64,000 nucleotides of DNA from Cytobacillus sp. NJ13 (GTDB taxonomy: Bacteria; Bacillota; Bacilli; Bacillales; Cytobacillaceae). The DNA lies in contig JAUCFP010000006.1 in the NCBI GenBank assembly GCA_030348385.1, forward strand, positions 1,054,001 to 1,118,000. The letters run 5' to 3'. This document shows positions 1 through 8,607 of the stretch, piece after piece (the first letter of the stretch is position 1; each line of letters begins with the position of its first letter). The position numbers and the translations under genes are program-made. The notes beneath the pieces are model-generated. The model did not search any database, was not told the DNA's origin, and saw only the letters and a program-made list of their open reading frames with translations.

Positions 1-96
1 AGACCTCATCAATTGGATGAATTTGAACAGACTTTAAAGGAAGCTTTGAAGCTGGCCGATGAAATGACTTTGATAGATGTTCAGATGGGGGGATGA
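1..96 (+). CDS. C-terminal fragment of an unidentified protein (possibly a ThDP-dependent decarboxylase)
   Basis: Only the last 31 codons lie in the window, in frame 1, ending at TGA 94-96. The fragment is helical and acidic and ends in LTLIDVQMGG after removal of the first Thr-Leu context (TLIDVQMGG). The pattern of an ALKLAD helix followed by a TLID strand resembles the extreme C-terminus of indolepyruvate or branched-chain 2-oxoacid decarboxylases. Such an enzyme would make aldehydes that the convergent aldehyde dehydrogenase could oxidise. This is a weak inference from a short tail; the rest of the gene is off the left edge. Confidence 0.4.
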   Translation, partial: RPHQLDEFEQTLKEALKLADEMTLIDVQMGG

Positions 97-235
97 GAGA
101 TAAAATTGTCAAAAGAGACAAGGGGACGTCATTCCCCTTAAATAGAATTTAAATAATTATAATTCAAGTAACAAATTCCAAAAACAGTACCATGTTTATT
201 ACAAAATCGTCCTTTACCTTTTTGGAGGATTGCTT

Positions 236-313
236 GAAAAGTGGAGGCGACTGCCCAGGGAGCCGCAACTAGACAAGCTTGTGACCTCGAGGGGGTAGGC
301 GCTGAAGCTAGAC
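236..313. repeat. Dispersed Bacillus-type intergenic repeat, copy A
   Basis: This gene-free stretch (97-389) carries a GC-richer element opening with GAAAAGTGGAGGCG at 236-249 and containing ACTAGACAAGCTT at 268-280. The same 13-mer and a near-identical opening recur at 37288-37357. No long ORF fits it. Elements of this look are scattered in many Bacillaceae genomes; their function is not known to me. Confidence 0.5.
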
Positions 314-349
314 ATTGCTCAGAAATCAAAGACAGAATTTCTGATAAAT

Positions 350-379
350 AAAAAAGGAACCCCGCAAGGTTCCTTTTTT
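350..379 (-). terminator. Intrinsic terminator of the aldehyde dehydrogenase gene
   Basis: Stem arms GGAACC (356-361) and GGTTCC (368-373) with a short loop are flanked by A and T tracts. Read on the minus strand this is a hairpin followed by six U residues, just after the aldehyde dehydrogenase stop. Confidence 0.9.
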
Positions 380-389
380 GGTTCTGCTA

Positions 390-1874
390 TTATTTCATTG
401 AAATCCAAACACTCTTAACTTCTGTATAGTTATCCAGAGCGTATGATCCCATTTCACGGCCGATACCGGATTGCTTATAGCCGCCAAATGGAGATGCAGC
501 GTCAAATGCGTTGTAGCAGTTCACCCAAACTGTACCTGCGCGAAGTTTGTTGGCCACATAGTGTGCATTTGCCACATCACGAGTCCAAACGCCTGCAGCT
601 AAACCATATTCACTGTTATTAGCACGGTTAATTAATTCGTCTATGTCATCATAAGGCATGGCTGAAATGACTGGTCCGAAGATTTCTTCCTTCGCAATTG
701 TCATTTCATCACGAACATCAGCAAAAATAGTAGGGGAGACGAAGTAACCTTGCTCTTGCGGCTTGTCACCTCCTGCTACAAGCTGGGCACCTTCGCTTAG
801 GCCTTTTTCAATGTACCCAAGAACGCGGTTTTGCTGCTCAGCAGAAACAAGCGGGCCAATTTCTGTGTCAGCATGAATACCGGCACCTTGTTTAATTTTT
901 TTGGCATGCGAAGCCATGTCAGCTACAACATTATCAAACTGCTTTTTTTGTATGAAAACACGGGAGCCGGCACAGCACACCTGACCCTGGTTGAACATAA
1001 CACCGTTCAGAGCTCCTGGAATAGCCTTTGATAAATCAGCGTCTGGCAGAATAATATTTGGAGACTTACCGCCAAGCTCAAGCGTAACGCGCTTTAAAGT
1101 CTTGGAAGCATTGGACATAATCAGTTTGCCTACTTCAGTAGAACCAGTAAACGCAATTTTATCAACTAATGGATGATCGACAAGCGGCTGGCCAGCTGTT
1201 TCTCCGAAACCTGGAACAATATTGACAACCCCTGGAGGGAAGCCGGCTTCATCCATCAGCTCAGCAAGATATAAAGCAGAAAGAGGTGTTTGCTCCGCTG
1301 GCTTAAGAACAACCGTACATCCTGTTGCAAGGGCTGCACCCAGCTTCCACATTGCCATAAGGAGAGGGAAGTTCCAAGGGATGATTTGCCCAACCACACC
1401 AACTGCCTCATGGCGAGTATAGTTGAAGAATGGCCCGCTGACAGGAATAGTCTGGCCGACAATCTTCGTAGACCAGCCTGCATAGTAGCGCATATGTTCA
1501 ACAGCCAGAGGAATATCGGCATTAGTTGTTTCACGGATCGGCTTACCATTATCCAATGTCTCAAGCTGTGCTAATTCTTCACTGTTTTCTTCCATAAGAT
1601 CAGCAAGCTTATACATAAGGCGGCTGCGCTTAGATGCGCTCATTTTTGACCATTTGCCTTCATCAAAAGCCTTTCGGGCTGCTTTTACTGCCAGATCAAT
1701 ATCTTCTGCACCGGCTTCGAAAACAGAAGCAAGAACTTCTCCTGTAGCCGGATTATACGTATCAAACGTCTTCTGTGATTTGCTTTCAACAAATTCACCA
1801 TTGATATATAATTTCTTCTTTCCGCTTAAAAACTTTTCTACCTTTTCTTTTAATCCTGCAGTTAGCTGACTCAT
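390..1874 (-). CDS. dhaS: NAD(P)-dependent aldehyde dehydrogenase (DhaS-like)
   Basis: This 494-residue protein is a full-length ALDH superfamily enzyme oxidising aldehydes to acids in the cytosol. The cofactor motif FTGSTEVG lies near residue 242, the general-base Glu is E266 in LELGGK, and the nucleophile is C300 in GQVCCAGSR. The EEIFGPV motif lies near residue 400. Length and sequence closely resemble B. subtilis DhaS. The start has an AAGGAGG site about 6 nt upstream. It is convergent with the fragment at the left edge and is followed by its own terminator, so it is probably monocistronic. The physiological substrate cannot be told from sequence. Confidence 0.93.
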   Translation of the reverse strand: MSQLTAGLKEKVEKFLSGKKKLYINGEFVESKSQKTFDTYNPATGEVLASVFEAGAEDIDLAVKAARKAFDEGKWSKMSASKRSRLMYKLADLMEENSEELAQLETLDNGKPIRETTNADIPLAVEHMRYYAGWSTKIVGQTIPVSGPFFNYTRHEAVGVVGQIIPWNFPLLMAMWKLGAALATGCTVVLKPAEQTPLSALYLAELMDEAGFPPGVVNIVPGFGETAGQPLVDHPLVDKIAFTGSTEVGKLIMSNASKTLKRVTLELGGKSPNIILPDADLSKAIPGALNGVMFNQGQVCCAGSRVFIQKKQFDNVVADMASHAKKIKQGAGIHADTEIGPLVSAEQQNRVLGYIEKGLSEGAQLVAGGDKPQEQGYFVSPTIFADVRDEMTIAKEEIFGPVISAMPYDDIDELINRANNSEYGLAAGVWTRDVANAHYVANKLRAGTVWVNCYNAFDAASPFGGYKQSGIGREMGSYALDNYTEVKSVWISMK

Positions 1875-2050
1875 ATAATTCCTCCTTAAAATAGTAGTCT
1901 ATGTATTTCCATGGTGCAAAACATTTAGAAGAATACTTATGGTAACGCTTACAATCATACTTTAACATTAACAAAAATATAAAATCAACTCTGAATTAAA
2001 ATAATTTTCAGATAATGTTCGACAATTCTCGCCTGTTCCCAACTTTAAAC

Positions 2051-2084
2051 AAAAAAAAAGCATACCGGATTAATCCAGTATGCT
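2051..2084 (-). terminator. Intrinsic terminator of the nucleoside transporter gene
   Basis: The inverted repeat AGCATAC (2059-2065) and GTATGCT (2078-2084), extended by a few inner pairs, is preceded on the plus strand by eight A residues. On the minus strand this reads as a hairpin plus U-tract, ten bases after the nupC stop. Confidence 0.88.
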
Positions 2085-2093
2085 ATAAAACTA

Positions 2094-3311
2094 TTAAATT
2101 AACATTCCTGCAATTGCTGCACTTAATAGAGAAGCAAGTGCTCCAGCTATTACAGCACGAATTCCAAGCTTGGCTATATCGTTCCGGCGGTCAGGGGCAA
2201 GGTTGCCCAATCCGCCCAGAAGAATGGCCATAGAGGAAATGTTGGCAAATCCGCAAAGCGCGAAACTCACTACTGCAACAGTCTTAGGAGACAGGCTGCT
2301 GATTTCTGGAGCGAAAGCTGAATAAGCAACAAATTCATTCAATACAAGCTTTTGGCCGATATATCCGCCAGCCTGTACAGCTTCAGCCCACGGAACACCT
2401 ACTGCAAATGCAAGAGGGGCAAAAACAAATCCAAGAATGGTTTCCAATGTAAGATTTTCAAATCCGAAAAGCCCACCTGCAAATCCGATAATTCCATTGA
2501 TAAGAGCAACCAGAGCGATGAAAGCAAGAAGCATAGCACCGATATTTAATGCAAGCTGAAGTCCGACACTTGCACCGCGTGCCGCAGCGTCTACCACATT
2601 TACAGAATCAGTATCTTTTTCAATCGTTATGTCGTCTGTTGTCTCTGAAACCTCTGTTTCAGGTATCATAATTTTAGCCAGGACAAGGCCGGCAGGTGCA
2701 GCCATGAAGCTTGCAGCAAGCAAGTATTCCAATGGTACCCCAAGAAGGGAGTATCCTATAAGAACTGAACCAGCAACTGATGCAAGGCCTCCGGTCATAA
2801 CAGCAAACAGTTCAGATTTCGTCATTTTGTTCAGGAAAGGACGGACAATTAATGGAGCTTCCGTTTGTCCGACAAAAATATTAGCTGCTGCAGACATGGA
2901 TTCTGCCTTGCTTGTTCCAAGCAGTTTGGACAAACCTCCGCCAATGACCTTTATAATCACTTGCATAACCCCGGTATAATAAAGCACAGATATTAGGGAA
3001 GAGAAGAAGATTACTGTAGTCAGCACCTGAAAAGCAAAGACAAAACCAACTCCAGATCCTTCCTGGAATAATCCTCCGAATAGAAAATTAATGCCTTCAT
3101 TTGCATAACCGACAATATCATTTACTGCAAAAGTTAGTTTTTCTAATGCTTTTTTACCAAGATCCCATTTGAGAACAGCAAATGCAAACGCAAACTGTAT
3201 GGCCAGCCCGCCAAGAATTGTACGAAGATTGATCGCTTTCCGATTTGAAGAAAGGAGAAAAGCAATCCCCAATACAGAAGCAATCCCTAATAAACCCCAG
3301 ATAAAATTCAT
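2094..3311 (-). CDS. nupC: NupC-family concentrative nucleoside transporter
   Basis: This 405-residue, strongly hydrophobic protein has the length and motifs of the CNT/NupC family, which imports nucleosides with a cation across the cytoplasmic membrane. The signature GQTEAPLIVRPF lies at about residues 148-159 and several membrane segments flank it. A hydrophilic acidic loop (near residues 218-235) separates the two membrane halves. The gene stands alone with its own terminator. Its upstream region carries a promoter, a palindrome and a cre-like site, so induction by a repressor ligand and carbon control are likely. Which nucleosides are carried cannot be assigned. Confidence 0.9.
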   Translation of the reverse strand: MNFIWGLLGIASVLGIAFLLSSNRKAINLRTILGGLAIQFAFAFAVLKWDLGKKALEKLTFAVNDIVGYANEGINFLFGGLFQEGSGVGFVFAFQVLTTVIFFSSLISVLYYTGVMQVIIKVIGGGLSKLLGTSKAESMSAAANIFVGQTEAPLIVRPFLNKMTKSELFAVMTGGLASVAGSVLIGYSLLGVPLEYLLAASFMAAPAGLVLAKIMIPETEVSETTDDITIEKDTDSVNVVDAAARGASVGLQLALNIGAMLLAFIALVALINGIIGFAGGLFGFENLTLETILGFVFAPLAFAVGVPWAEAVQAGGYIGQKLVLNEFVAYSAFAPEISSLSPKTVAVVSFALCGFANISSMAILLGGLGNLAPDRRNDIAKLGIRAVIAGALASLLSAAIAGMLI

Positions 3312-3341
3312 TTTGACACCTCATTTGTTGAATTTAGAATA

Positions 3342-3357
3342 ATGAAAACGTTTTTAC
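3342..3357 (-). promoter_or_regulatory. cre-like site (CcpA) upstream of nupC
   Basis: ATGAAAACGTTTTTAC matches the catabolite responsive element consensus at all but two fixed positions. It lies about 30 nt before the nupC start and downstream of the predicted promoter, a position typical of roadblock repression. B. subtilis nucleoside uptake genes are known to be under CcpA control; binding here is inferred. Confidence 0.45.
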
Positions 3358-3400
3358 GAAACGCCAAAAATATAGACCTCTTATTTAAGAGGTTCGTGAA

Positions 3401-3417
3401 TAGACGTCAGACATCTA
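3401..3417 (-). promoter_or_regulatory. 17-bp palindromic operator upstream of nupC
   Basis: TAGACGTCAGACATCTA is a palindrome with one mismatch pair around a central base. It sits about 10-27 nt downstream of the start site predicted from the promoter at 3434-3461. The TAGAnGTC half-sites are the kind used by GntR-family repressors. No regulator gene adjoins it, so the protein is unknown. Confidence 0.45.
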
Positions 3418-3433
3418 ACTTGATTACTTGTCC

Positions 3434-3461
3434 ATTTTAACATGAATCCGCTTGCAGTAAA
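3434..3461 (-). promoter_or_regulatory. Predicted SigA promoter of nupC
   Basis: On the minus strand TTTACT (3456-3461) and TAAAAT (3434-3439) are separated by 16 bp, giving 4/6 and 5/6 matches to the SigA boxes. The transcript would begin near 3427, just ahead of the palindrome. Confidence 0.45.
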
Positions 3462-3674
3462 GAGTTTTTTTCTTGCCAAGTTAAAATTGTTGTTTAATCT
3501 CCTATTTTGTTTACAATTTCAATGAATCTAGTCTCTTTAACGAACCAATATCTGTAAATTTGCCACAGCTAAAATAACATATCTTCGATTTTATTTTCAT
3601 TCCCCTGTTATAATTGCCCATTCGGGACAAACATCATTTTCATACACTGTCACTAGATGTCAGGAGGTGTTAGA

Positions 3675-3779
3675 ATGGGTACAGGTGCAGGGTGTGGCAG
3701 CGGTTTTGCTTTAATCGTTGTCCTGTTTATACTTCTAATCATTGTTGGTGCTGCTTTCGTTGGTGGAGGCTTCTATTAA
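3675..3779 (+). CDS. yjcZ: YjcZ-family small sporulation protein
   Basis: A 34-residue ORF starts at ATG 3675 behind a CAGGAGGTG ribosome binding site. It has a Gly/Cys-rich head ([10 protein letters not shown]) and one hydrophobic membrane segment ([18 protein letters not shown]) with a Gly-rich tail. This is the pattern of the YjcZ family of tiny proteins made during sporulation in Bacillus. A strong terminator follows within 25 nt. The gene is too short for ordinary ORF calling. The biochemical role of the family is unknown. Confidence 0.85.
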   Translation: MGTGAGCGSGFALIVVLFILLIIVGAAFVGGGFY

Positions 3780-3800
3780 TATCTAAAAAGTTCACAGCCC

Positions 3801-3835
3801 AAAAAATCTGCCCTTGCTTGGGCAGATTTTTTTTT
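3801..3835 (+). terminator. Intrinsic terminator after yjcZ
   Basis: AAATCTGCCC (3804-3813) pairs with GGGCAGATTT (3820-3829) and a run of T residues follows to 3835. Confidence 0.9.
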
Positions 3836-3923
3836 CAGCCTTCCTGTTCAAATGAAATCAGTATGATAATCGGTTTAATGTCCAAAATAAGGATAGTTCA
3901 TAATTTAGAAGGAGGGATTCAGC

Positions 3924-4133
3924 ATGAACAAAAAAGACAAAAATGATGGCACGAATATTGCGGGCAGATATTATGAGACTGAAGATTATAACAGGAATGA
4001 TCAGCTTTCATCAGGCCTGGCGACAACCCATGAACAAGTGAGTGACGCATACATGGAAGGACAGGCGGATGCCGTAATTGAAGACGTTGTCGGGGTGGAT
4101 ATTTCCATTCCGCGCAAAGGGTATGATGAATAA
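3924..4133 (+). CDS. Small hydrophilic YozQ-like (DUF4025) protein
   Basis: This 69-residue acidic protein contains the segment GLATTHEQVSDAY (about 31-43) and ends in PRKGYDE, features I associate with the Bacillus YozQ/DUF4025 family. It has no membrane segment or signal peptide. The start is supported by GAAGGAGGGATTCAGC directly upstream. Its terminator at 4234-4264 is the point where the group II intron has inserted, so the transcript end abuts the intron. No function is known; the family assignment rests on motif memory. Confidence 0.6.
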   Translation: MNKKDKNDGTNIAGRYYETEDYNRNDQLSSGLATTHEQVSDAYMEGQADAVIEDVVGVDISIPRKGYDE

Positions 4134-4233
4134 CGCATAGTAAGCAGGTAAGAGAACAGATGAAGAAAATTAAAATCTGTTCCGCATGGATAGCTAATTG
4201 AGATTGCTGCCTTGATAAAAGCTATAATCAGAA

Positions 4234-4264
4234 AGAGAGGATGTTAGAACATCTTCTCTTTTTT
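4234..4264 (+). terminator. Intrinsic terminator serving as group IIC intron target
   Basis: AGAGAGGATGT pairs (with one G-U) with ACATCTTCTCT around a short loop and is followed by a T-run. The intron begins at 4267, two bases beyond the T-tract, as is typical for group IIC introns that recognise terminator hairpins. Confidence 0.85.
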
Positions 4265-4818
4265 GTGTGCGCCCGGCATGGGTGCAGTCTATAGGGTGCA
4301 AGTCCCGAGCCATGAAGGCAGTAGTAGTGGTTAGCTTAACGCAAGGGTGTCCGCGGTGACGCGGAATCTGAAGGAAGCGAGCGGCAAACCTCCGGTCTGA
4401 GGAACACGAACTTCATATAAGGCTAGGTACCATTGGATGAGTTTGCACATCAAAACGAAATCCTTACTGCCGAAGGTGGTACAGAGTAAATGGAGCAGAT
4501 AGATGGAGGGAAAGACTGTACTCTTACCCGGGGAGGTCTGATTGAAACGCCAAGTACACTTGGTAACCTATCTAATGATAGATAGCTGAACAATTAGAAG
4601 TCAGCAGAGGTCATAGTACCTTACCAACTCGAGACGGTAAGGGAAGGACTGAACAATTAGGAAGAACGAGAAACTAGGCATACAATTCCTGTGTAGAAGC
4701 AGACAATCCGAAAGGACTTACTTGAAGGAGGAAGTGGTGAATCCACAGGGGACTTCATGAGGGTGGAGCAGGAATAACATAATTAGATTTCTACGTTCAC
4801 GTCGAAAGGAAATATCAC

Positions 4819-6078
4819 ATGTTAATGGATCTGATTCTGTCACGGGAAAACTTAATAGAAGCACTTAAACGTGTGGAGAAGAACAAAGGGAGTCACGGCA
4901 TAGATGGAATGTCCGTAAAATCCCTACGAAGACATCTTTATGAGAACTGGGACACCCTTTGTGACTCTTTAAGGAAAGGTACCTATCAACCTAACCCAGT
5001 CCGTCGAGTCGAAATCCCGAAATCGAACGGTGGAGTAAGGTTACTAGGAATACCTACCGTGACAGACCGGTTCATCCAACAGGCCATCGCCCAAGTTCTA
5101 ACCCCGCTTTTTGACCCAACCTTCTCAGAACATAGTTATGGATTTAGACCAAAAAGAAGAGCTCACGACGCTGTTCGTAAAGCAAGGGAATTTATAAGTG
5201 AAGGTTATAGATGGGTGATTGACATGGACTTGGAGAAATTCTTTGACAAAGTGAATCATGATAAATTGATGGGGATAATGGCAAGTAAAATCCAAGACCG
5301 ATTGGTCTTGAAATTGATACGGAAATATCTCCAAGCAGGAATCATGATAAATGGTGTAGTCCATGATGCAGAAGAAGGGACACCACAAGGAGGTCCTCTG
5401 AGCCCTCTTCTTTCGAATATCCTTCTGGATAAGCTCGATAAAGAGCTAGAAAAGAGAGGTCACAAGTTTGTCCGCTACGCCGATGATTGTAATATTTACA
5501 TGAAATCGAAGAAAGCTGGAGAACGAGTGATGAACTCGATTACATGCTTCATTGAGCAGAAATTAAAGCTTAAAGTAAATAGAGAAAAATCAGCGGTTGA
5601 TCGCCCGTGGAAACGAAAGTTCCTTGGCTTTAGCTTTACGTTTAATAAGATACCGAAGGTTCGAATAGCAAATGAAAGTATCAAAAAGCTTAAAACTAAA
5701 ATAAGGGAGTTAACCTCCCGTTCTAAACCAATTCCTATGGAAGTTAGAATCGAGAAACTAAATCAATATCTAACGGGATGGTGTGGATATTTTGCATTGG
5801 CTGATACACCAAGTAAATTTAAAGAATTCGATGAGTGGATTAGAAGAAGACTTCGTATGATTGAATGGAAACAATGGAAGAAACCGAGGACAAGAGTAAG
5901 AAAACTCAAAGGTCTAGGTGTCACTGACCAAAAGGCATACGAATGGGGAAACTCCAGAAAGAAATATTGGAGAATAGCCTCTAGTCCAATCCTACACAAA
6001 ACCCTCGATAACTCCTACTGGAGTAATCGAGGGCTTAAAAGTCTATATCAAAGATATGAATTTCTACGTCAAACTTAA
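4819..6078 (+). CDS. ltrA: Group II intron reverse transcriptase/maturase
   Basis: The 419-residue protein has the fingers-palm reverse transcriptase domain with D135/D137 in VIDMDLEKFFD and the catalytic YADD at 220-223. A maturase (domain X) region near 300-370 contains LTGWCGYFALAD, and a basic C-terminal tail follows. There is no HNH endonuclease domain, as expected for class C introns, which insert at terminators, probably by priming from replication forks. It assists splicing of, and retrotransposes, the surrounding intron. The ORF appears intact, so the element may be mobile. Confidence 0.95.
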   Translation: MLMDLILSRENLIEALKRVEKNKGSHGIDGMSVKSLRRHLYENWDTLCDSLRKGTYQPNPVRRVEIPKSNGGVRLLGIPTVTDRFIQQAIAQVLTPLFDPTFSEHSYGFRPKRRAHDAVRKAREFISEGYRWVIDMDLEKFFDKVNHDKLMGIMASKIQDRLVLKLIRKYLQAGIMINGVVHDAEEGTPQGGPLSPLLSNILLDKLDKELEKRGHKFVRYADDCNIYMKSKKAGERVMNSITCFIEQKLKLKVNREKSAVDRPWKRKFLGFSFTFNKIPKVRIANESIKKLKTKIRELTSRSKPIPMEVRIEKLNQYLTGWCGYFALADTPSKFKEFDEWIRRRLRMIEWKQWKKPRTRVRKLKGLGVTDQKAYEWGNSRKKYWRIASSPILHKTLDNSYWSNRGLKSLYQRYEFLRQT

Positions 6079-6080
6079 TT

Positions 6081-6116
6081 GAACCGCCGTATACCGAACG
6101 GTACGTACGGTGGTGT
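6081..6116 (+). ncRNA. Group II intron domain V (catalytic hairpin)
   Basis: A hairpin from GAACCGCCGTATACC to GGTACGTACGGTGG forms the near-invariant domain V. The CGC triad in ACCGCC marks class C. Domain VI, with a GGGGGTTAGTCACCCCC stem, follows immediately. Confidence 0.88.
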
Positions 6117-6198
6117 GAGAGGTCGGGGGTTAGTCACCCCCTCCTACTCGATTTATGACTATATTTGGACATTTGGGATATTGCACCTGTAAGCAGGA

Positions 6199-7257
6199 TT
6201 ATTCCACTTGAATTTTTATATTTTGCACAGCATTATACCCATATCCTTTTCTGTTCCAGTAAGGTTTTATTGGCTACATATTGCCCTCTGAATCGCTGGC
6301 CCTCACAAGAATGGTATGCTCACCCTTATATGCCTCCCAATCAAAATGCCACTTTACCCAGGAAAATTTTTCGTTTTCCCTGTATATAAGCGATGCCTTT
6401 CTCCATATATCCCTATGGTCAATTCTTATTGCCACCTCATTAATTGTTCCAGTGCCAGTCCAGGCAATTCCTTTTATTGCATGAAATCCTTCTTTTATAA
6501 TGGAATAATTCAATGGCTGCTGGATTATGGTATTAACATTTATGGCGGTAACAGGCTTTTTATCCAAATCGCTGTCTTTATAAGGATAATAAACATAATC
6601 TTCTGATTGAAAAGGACCATTAAATTCATGCTGAATAATAAAAATATTCCTAAGCCACTTGACGGAGGCCATTGCATACCATTGAGGCACGATCAGTCTG
6701 AATGGATACCCATGCTTATAAGGTATGGGCTTGCCGTTGTACTCATAAGCTACAATCGTATCTTCACAGAGTGCCTTCTCAATTGGCAGGCTTCTGGCAA
6801 AGTAAAAGGTTCCTTTCAAATCTTTTCGCTCACCAAAATCCACTCCTGCAAACACAGCTTCTTCACTTCCATCCAAAAGTCCGGCTTTATCCAGCAGTTC
6901 TTTTAAAGGCACTCCCTTCCATTTCCCCTGACTGACTGCTCCTTCTTCCCATTGCTCACCAAAAACCTTTGGTTTAAATTTCGCTCTGTTATTGCCAGCG
7001 CATTCCAGAGGGACCAGAATGGTTTTGGATGGAAAGCGGGAAAGTTCACTTAAAGAAATTTCCATCGCTTTTTTCACGTTCCCGCTAATGGACAAAAATA
7101 AATTCTGAGGGCTAAATATCGGGTAGGAAAAATGGTTTCTTAAATAAAAATAATCCTGCGGTGTTTTCCAGCACTCCAAAAAATGAACGGGAGACTCCTG
7201 ATTTTCAGGAGACAGACTTCGTGTTTTCAGATAAGGTGCTGAAAACTGACTATTCAT
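6199..7257 (-). pseudogene. Sulfite-oxidase-family molybdopterin oxidoreductase, interrupted by an amber codon
   Basis: The gene encodes a cytosolic member of the sulfite oxidase family. The molybdenum-ligating cysteine is C86 in PLECAGNN and a dimerisation domain follows. Translation reads to residue 327 and meets TAG at 6274-6276 exactly where the family has Gln in a GN(T/M)QP motif. Beyond it the frame stays open for 24 more codons (PIKPYWNRKGYGYNAV onwards) to TAA at 6199, matching the usual C-terminal strand. A single CAG to TAG change explains this. The start has a strong GGAGGTGATGG site. The shortened protein loses its last beta-strand and may be unstable; a sequencing error is also possible. 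Confidence 0.85.
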
Positions 7258-7396
7258 GAACCATCACCTCCATTCATAAATACAATGCAATCCCCAGCGT
7301 TAGAACTATAGACAATCAACACTTCATTTATGCTAAGTTTAATACCTGCATTATGAGGAATAATCTTTTATATAAATGTTGAAGGGCGGTAAGGGA

Positions 7397-8146
7397 ATGA
7401 AAGAAGAATTGAAGATAACAGGACACAGGCCTTTTTCACTGCCTGATAAACCCTGGGTTATGGAACAAATATGGAATGATGTATTATTTGCTCATTGGCC
7501 AGTACCTGCAGAAATAATGAAAGAACACATCCCTTCACAGTTAACATTAGATACATACAATGGTACCGCATGGGTTGGAATCGTACCTTTCTGGATCAGT
7601 AAAATAAGGGTGCGCGGCTTGCCGCCTTTGCCAATTATGAAATCGATGAATGAATTGAATGTAAGGACTTATGTGGAATATGAGGGCATGAAAGGGGTAT
7701 ATTTTTTTAGCCTGGATGCAGACAACTTTTTAGCCGTAACAGGGGCCAGAATGTTGTATTTCCTGCCGTATAAGAATGCCGAAATGGAAGTCAGTAAGTC
7801 TGAAGGTTTAATTAATTATGAAAGCAGCCGAGCACACAGCCATTCTGAGAGCGGCCAATTCAAAGCCCATTATAAGCCAATATCAAGACCCTTCAATTCA
7901 AAACCCGGAACACTTGATGAATGGCTTACTGAAAGGTATTGCTTATGGGTAACAAAAGGTAAAAAGGTTTTCCGCGGGGATATCCATCATACAAAATGGC
8001 AGCTGCATGAAGCTTCCTGCACGATACATCAAAACACTTTAGCTTCATTTTTGCCCCGCAAGTACTTTAAAGGCGAACCGATAGTCCACTACTCTCCGGA
8101 AAAACATGCTTATTTCTGGCCTTTAATAAAGGTTGCTTCACTGTAA
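7397..8146 (+). CDS. DUF2071 (YqjF-like) protein
   Basis: This 249-residue soluble protein matches the DUF2071/YqjF family, with the conserved early segment HWPVPAEIMKEHIP and the GTAWVGIVPF motif. I start it at ATG 7397 because AAGGGCGGTAAGGGA lies just before it; an in-frame ATG at 7376 has no ribosome binding site. The family has an acetoacetate-decarboxylase-like fold, but its activity is unknown. It is divergent from the sulfite-oxidase-family gene and shares a roughly 140-bp intergenic region with it. Confidence 0.75.
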   Translation: MKEELKITGHRPFSLPDKPWVMEQIWNDVLFAHWPVPAEIMKEHIPSQLTLDTYNGTAWVGIVPFWISKIRVRGLPPLPIMKSMNELNVRTYVEYEGMKGVYFFSLDADNFLAVTGARMLYFLPYKNAEMEVSKSEGLINYESSRAHSHSESGQFKAHYKPISRPFNSKPGTLDEWLTERYCLWVTKGKKVFRGDIHHTKWQLHEASCTIHQNTLASFLPRKYFKGEPIVHYSPEKHAYFWPLIKVASL

Positions 8147-8187
8147 CTAAAAATTGATCCTATTAATGTTGTAACCCTTCCAATACC

Positions 8188-8325
8188 TCATCTCTTAAAG
8201 TAAATTTCTGCAAGCAGTTTTTTTGCTTCATTGTATGATAGCCCTGATTGGCTATTCAGCCTTTTTACTTCATCAATATCAGTTCCTGCTAGAGTAAGGT
8301 TTCTCTTTTTCTCTCGGCGGTCCAT
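8188..8325 (-). CDS. 45-residue basic protein with a gamma-SASP-like motif
   Basis: A short ORF begins at ATG 8325 behind AATAGGAGGTGAGCC, an excellent ribosome binding site. The product is basic and contains AGTDIDEVKRLNSQSGLSYN, which recalls the AGTN-x-x-x-VK-x-x-N-x-Q-S repeat of gamma-type small acid-soluble spore proteins. It has only one such unit and lacks the Gln-rich repeats of SspE. It may be a spore protein or an unrelated small regulator. The good start signal and clean reading frame argue that it is real. Confidence 0.55.
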   Translation of the reverse strand: MDRREKKRNLTLAGTDIDEVKRLNSQSGLSYNEAKKLLAEIYFKR

Positions 8326-8415
8326 TGGCTCACCTCCTATTCAAAATTTTGTTCAAACATTTTCAATAATTTTCTCTTTTCTTGGCCATACTAAGAAAAA
8401 AAGGGGGCGTTTCCA

Positions 8416-8598
8416 ATTTTCTTCAATAAAAAAGGCCAAGATGACAAGCCGGAAGTTGTAATGCTGGACACAGAGGTGTATTCCTGCAATAGCTGCAATG
8501 GCTGGATGAGAAAAGATTTTGCCTCTTCAGATTTAAAATGCCCATTATGCGGTGATGAAACAACTGCCGAAATGAGGGAATTGCCTCAAATTCTATAA
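8416..8598 (+). CDS. YdjO-like small zinc-binding protein, probable ATT start
   Basis: The open frame 8395-8598 encodes a 60-residue protein with a paired-cysteine zinc motif, CNSCNGWMRKDFAS then CPLCG, as in the cold-inducible YdjO family. No ATG, GTG or TTG exists upstream of codon 16. ATG 8461 has no ribosome binding site and would remove the FFNKKG N-terminus. ATT at 8416 lies eight bases after AAGGGGG, so I propose ATT initiation. The protein is probably cytosolic; its role is unknown. Confidence 0.6.
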   Translation: MFFNKKGQDDKPEVVMLDTEVYSCNSCNGWMRKDFASSDLKCPLCGDETTAEMRELPQIL

Positions 8599-8607
8599 TC
8601 AAGATAT

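Larger units (their letters stand above)
4267..6152 (+). mobile_element. Group IIC intron with encoded maturase
   Basis: The element begins GTGCGCCCGGCATGGGTGC and its domain I matches, base for base over long stretches, my memory of the crystallised Oceanobacillus iheyensis intron O.i.I1. Domain V begins at GAACCGCCG (6081) and carries the CGC catalytic triad of class C introns. Domain VI follows and the element ends at about CTACTCGAT (6152). It encodes one reverse transcriptase ORF in domain IV. The insertion lies between a terminator and the convergent sulfite-oxidase-family gene, so no gene is disrupted. RNA domains and ORF look intact. The boundaries are set by comparison and could be off by one or two bases. 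Confidence 0.92.

Noticed and set aside
1256-1564. Open frames inside and opposite the aldehyde dehydrogenase gene
   Set aside because: They overlap a well-supported enzyme in other frames and have no start signals. Many similar shadow frames across the window were dropped for the same reason.
6274-6276. Pyrrolysine at the TAG codon
   Set aside because: No pyl genes are seen, the family has Gln at this position, and Bacillaceae are not known to use pyrrolysine. A nonsense mutation or error is simpler.
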